A stretch of DNA of 64,000 nucleotides, from assembly GCF_029784155.1 (NCBI RefSeq), contig NC_073692.1:321343906-321407905 (forward strand). The letters are read 5' to 3'. A program made the translations under genes and the position numbers. Each line of letters opens with the position of its first letter. The first letter of the stretch is position 1. Below the pieces are notes generated by a model. That model did no database searches and was not told the DNA's origin. It saw only the letters and a program-made list of their open reading frames with translations. This stretch comes from Uranotaenia lowii. Taxonomy: Eukaryota > Arthropoda > Insecta > Diptera > Culicidae. Of the stretch, positions 60,380 to 64,000 are shown piece after piece.

Positions 60380-60920
60380 TATGTTACTTAGGCCAGCCGA
60401 AGTGTTCGACATGATCTGCATAAGGTTTTGTGGTTACTCAGGCGCAAGATCTATGAGTCCATCCAGCTCTTCAAACCCTAGGAAATATCCGTCACACTCT
60501 AAGTCAGTATGATTCCCTTTTTGACAAGTTCATCGTGCGTGAGGCACAGTACCGGGACAAGTAATGATTCCTCCAAAACACATGCTGAGATCATTAATGC
60601 CTTCACTTGGTTGCATATCCTGTAGCACTCGATCATGGAAACAGATCTACAGAGTCTACCGAGACCGCTGTCCAAGTAATGATGCTGCAGGCGTTTCGCA
60701 CAATCCGGTTCTCTTTCTTGTTGATCAGCCTCGCTCTGTTCTATGAAAGAGCAAATGGCATCCACTGTGCTGCGATTTTTCCGGAAACCGACCTGTTTTT
60801 TGGAAAGTCGATCTTCATCCTCAGCGTATATCTCGATCTGTCTCTGGACCACCTACTTAACCAGCTTACAAACTATGTACGTATGTTTATCCAGTAGACA
60901 TATCTTCCGATCGGTAACTG
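60380..60920 (-). pseudogene. Non-LTR retrotransposon reverse transcriptase relic
   Basis: The minus-strand frame contains LSKKQVGFRKNRSTVDAI (about 60754-60807). This matches the conserved GFR.GRST.DAI block of R1/Jockey/LOA-type reverse transcriptases. The frame continues upstream as KLVK-stop-VVQRQIEIYAEDEDR and is frameshifted downstream after EQSEADQQERE. Stops and shifts show it is dead. Clade assignment is uncertain. Confidence 0.75.
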
Positions 60921-61127
60921 CAAATACTCAAAATGCCAGCAACCGTCTGGAAAGTCAAGTGGGAGGCAATTTGTGATGTCGCGTAGTTGCTTTAGCGATA
61001 TAGCTTGTTCTCGATCATATCCCTGTGGTATGGGACTGGTAGTCAACTCGTAACGATGTGCTGTAAGAACAGCTCATTGGTCATCTTCTTCAGTTTGTTT
61101 GGACACAGCTCATAGTTTTGATAAATA

Positions 61128-62810
61128 CACGGAGAAAAAAGTATAGATTTCTAAAAATATTCCGCCTATATTCAACTATATTTATGATTGGTTCTCGACC
61201 AATTATAAATATGAAGATTTCAACTATATGTGGTCGGGATTCAACCAGACTGAACTGAACGCCATCAGCATTTTTTCGAGACACTTGAACTTTATGTGCA
61301 ATTATTTTCATCTAGGAACAAAATCTTAGATGTTTATGAGCTAGAATGAATAGTTTATAATTCAAGGAATTCATTTTAGTCAATTGTATTCAGTTTTGCG
61401 ATCTAAGATATGTATTACTCGAGATTTAGTTTCTGTTGTTTTCAAATTTTCTCATGGCGCTCAGTTCGGTCTGGTCGAAGGCAGGCCATATGTGATAGAT
61501 GATCTGATTGATATTTCGCGTTCAACAATACATATAATACATTCAACTATAGTTGTACGATTGATTTTATGCATTTAACTATGAATATAATAGATTAAAC
61601 TATAATCGTACGATTGATGATGTGCATTCAACAATAAATATAGTAAATTCAACTAAACTGGCATAGTTGATTCAGGAGGTGTAGGAAAACTCGATCGCAC
61701 CATTCACCAAAGCGGATCCTGATCTAAAACCTTTCCTCTACTAACACAACCCTATCCTTGGATATTTGAATATAGATTCGCTGACGTATAGACGGTTTCT
61801 ATAGTTGGAGATATTGACTTACCTGCGTTTCTGAATTTTTCAAAATTAATCTTTGGAATTTAAAGGGACAAAGGTTGTTTTTTGATTCTATGAAGTATCC
61901 TACTAACAATCCTTCCTTCATTCCTCATTGACTACTAGGACGTGGCCGGCACCATTATTCATCATTTTCAAAAGAAGAACATGAGTGTTGTGCATTGTGA
62001 ATGAACTGCTAGTCCCAAGCACCATTCTTTTGGCCCTTGCACAAAACTGATGGCCTCGATCAATCACGGATAGCAACCATTGATTGGTGAGGTAGAACTT
62101 GTTCTACTTAGTGATTAGTCAAGTAAGCTTAGCTAAGCTAGCTAAGCTATACTGGCATCTTCAGCCAGAAGAACTTCCGGAAGAAGGAGGCGATAAGGTC
62201 TGCAGGACTCGATAGACGGAAATTGACCTAGAAAGGAAAAAAATATCAGTTATCTAAACAAAATTCTAAAATCTACTAATTTACCTGTCGGTTCAAGCAA
62301 TCGTTTTTTTATTGCTTCAAATACACGTTACACGTATGCACTAACTGCACTTATGTACATGTAGTGCTTGGATGTATTTGAATATAGTCTCACACAATCA
62401 ATCATTAGAATAAAGTTGAATTTACTATATTTATAGTTCAATGCGTAGAATCAATCATTCATACGTAGTTGAATCAATCAATTTTTCAGTGGAATCAATT
62501 ATACAGGTGAATCTACCGTATTTATAGTTAGTGGCCAGTATTAGGGGCCAATCAGGAATGTATAGTTGAATCTATCATATTTATAGTTGAATGCTTAAAA
62601 TCAATCAAACAATTGTAGTTGAAACTATTATATTTACAATTGAATCAATTACACCCTTCATTATATTTATAGTTGTTTAAGTAAGGTATATCACCAGTTG
62701 GTAGTTCAGTCTATTTTATTTATAGCTTAATGCGAAATGATCAACTACACTTTGATGATTGGTATAGCTAGCTAAAATGATTGGAACAACTGGCATCTTT
62801 TTTCTCCGTG
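61128..62810. mobile_element. TA-flanked element with CACGGAGAAAAAA ends and internal TATAGTTGAAT repeats
   Basis: The ends CACGGAGAAAAAAG and CTTTTTTCTCCGTG are perfect complements, with TA immediately outside (61126-61127 and 62811-62812). Between them the words TATAGTTGAAT, ATTCAACTATA and TATATTTATAG recur more than ten times in both orientations, clustered near both ends. No transposase was seen. A retroposon copy lies inside (61929-62150). Confidence 0.7.
61929..62150 (+). mobile_element. Retroposon of the (AGCTT)-tail family, plus strand
   Basis: GACTACTAGGACGTGGCCGG, AGCACCATTCTTTTGGCC and GATGGCCTCGATCAATCACG match the complement of the copies at 39171 and 49057. It ends in TAAGCTTAGCTAAGCTAGCT at about 62150. 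It is nested in the TA-flanked element. Confidence 0.7.
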
Positions 62811-62812
62811 TA

Positions 62813-64000
62813 TTACAAACTGGTACAAATCCATGGTCAATTGTTTGAGAGCTTGACGGTTAGTAAGAAAATTCATCGCAGCTTAAAATTATTTCAATAC
62901 TCAAAAATCTATACGAAAATCAATAAATATTGGGAAGCTAAATTTGTCATTACTCAGTACCTAAACTCCTAGGGCTTTGAAGGATGAGATATACAATTTG
63001 TATTGGTTGTCAGCCGGTTGTTATTGTCGTTTGTTGTTATTGAATCTTTTTTTTTTTGCTATTGTTGCGTGAGCGGAGACAGACAAAGAGGTAAAATTTC
63101 CGGATTTATAACAATCTTTATTTGTCTTCCCGACTCTTCGTAAGAGATTTTTACTGTTAGATTAGGAATCAGTGTAAGTTTTAGCACTCAAGTTACCTGC
63201 TCAGATAGCAATCACTTTTTAGTTTGTTCGTGTAAACCGTAATAATCGTAGTAGTCTAATCTAGGTTTGAGTAATTTGTTGTTAAATTTTCCACTTGTGG
63301 TGTTGAAATTCAAGTTTTGATTTTACCTTTGTAGAGTACGGTAGTGTATATGGTTTAATTTAATATATTGAAAATCTATGTTAAAAGATTGGTTAAAAAT
63401 TTAGAAGAATTTATATCAGTGTCAAGCAAACCGTTAGAAAAATGCAATCCGCTAGCAGTTCGGTATATGCTGGTACCGTTAGAGAGCTAAGTTAAGGAGA
63501 GAAAGAGATAGGGAGAAGTTTTGGAGAAAGAATGTTCAAGTACGCATCACAGCAAGCGGAGAAAAATAAATCAGATTTAAGACGTGTGTCAAAAAGTGAA
63601 AACGGGTTTTTCTCGCGCGGAAGAAAACTATTGAGAAATTTCGGTCTTGTAGTAGAAGGTGTTTTTTAGGAAATAAAGGATCACCACAACCTTCACTTCT
63701 ACTCTCATTAGCTATTTGGTTCACTTTTTCTAGACAGAATTTTCGCAATGTGTTGCTGTTTTTTTTCGTCCTTTTGGAGTTTTTTGCACGGATCATGGTG
63801 ATTCATAATCTAGTGTTACCTCCCAGCAAACATGATAACTTTAGTCGTTTACAATGGTGTAGAGAATTGCAATTCCAATTGCTCAGTGAAAGATCGTATA
63901 AAATGTCGTCTGAAGTCAGTTTAAATCGGATATGATAGAAAGTCCGCCATGTTTGTAAATTTTGAAATGATTTTGCGTTTGCACGAGCTTCAAATGATAA
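62813..64000. other. AT-rich DNA to the window end
   Basis: No element ends or coding sequence were recognised. Open frames of 60-86 codons are chance level. Confidence 0.4.

Noticed and set aside
1..64000. Bacterial or organellar origin, operons, riboswitches, Rho-independent terminators
   Set aside because: Gene density, intron-like donor, SINEs, Helitron-like and ITmD37E elements all indicate an insect nuclear genome.

Overview
This is a stretch of AT-rich eukaryotic (insect) nuclear DNA that is very poor in genes. It shows no operons, ribosome binding sites or long bacterial-type ORFs. A mosquito (Culicidae) is the most likely source: two clear and one decayed transposon carry a DD37E transposase of the ITmD37E group described from mosquitoes, alongside tRNA-headed SINEs, a retroposon with an (AGCTT)-type tail, TTAA-flanked elements and Helitron-like ends. 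The species cannot be named from the sequence alone.

The only host coding sequence I can support is one short first coding exon on the + strand (11804-11850, 15 codons, then a GTGAGT donor). A GC-richer leader of roughly 1-1.6 kb with several upstream ORFs precedes it. No second exon was recognised. The rest of the window, up to about 52 kb, may therefore be a giant first intron or may include intergenic DNA. Islands of higher GC and lower repeat content (about 0.74-1.5, 20.9-22.5, 29.2-30, 36.2-37.8, 48.4-49, 52.1-52.9 and 56.8-58.9 kb) have no convincing coding content and are candidates for regulatory DNA or unrecognised exons.

Layout from left to right: 3.0-4.2 kb, a TA-flanked long inverted-repeat element; 4.5-9.7 kb, Helitron-like material with internal repeat units, interrupted by two inverted TTAA elements and a 19-bp retroposon stub; 10.2-11.85 kb, gene leader and first exon; 12.6-13.3 kb, a third TTAA element; 17.0-18.6 kb, a Helitron-like element with about 152-bp internal repeats; 22.55-24.6 kb, an ITmD37E transposon whose transposase gene is split by an 818-bp palindrome with an 8-bp target duplication; 24.6-28.4 kb, two adjoining minisatellites (about 67 bp and 57 bp); 29-33 kb, SINEs and a 247-bp tandem duplication; 35.4-36.1 kb, another Helitron-like fragment; 39.2-41.9 kb, a retroposon, a hairpin and a Helitron-like element with a nested TA-flanked element; 43.5-44.0 kb, a well-bounded tRNA-derived SINE; 49.0-51.8 kb, an insertion bounded by 26-bp direct repeats; 53.2-54.3 kb and 59.1-60.1 kb, two more ITmD37E remnants; 60.5-60.9 kb, a reverse-transcriptase relic; 61.1-62.8 kb, a TA-flanked element rich in TATAGTTGAAT-like motifs.

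No cooperating gene system was found. The window is best read as the start of one gene embedded in layered mobile DNA, and its interest lies mainly in the structures of the elements and their nesting.
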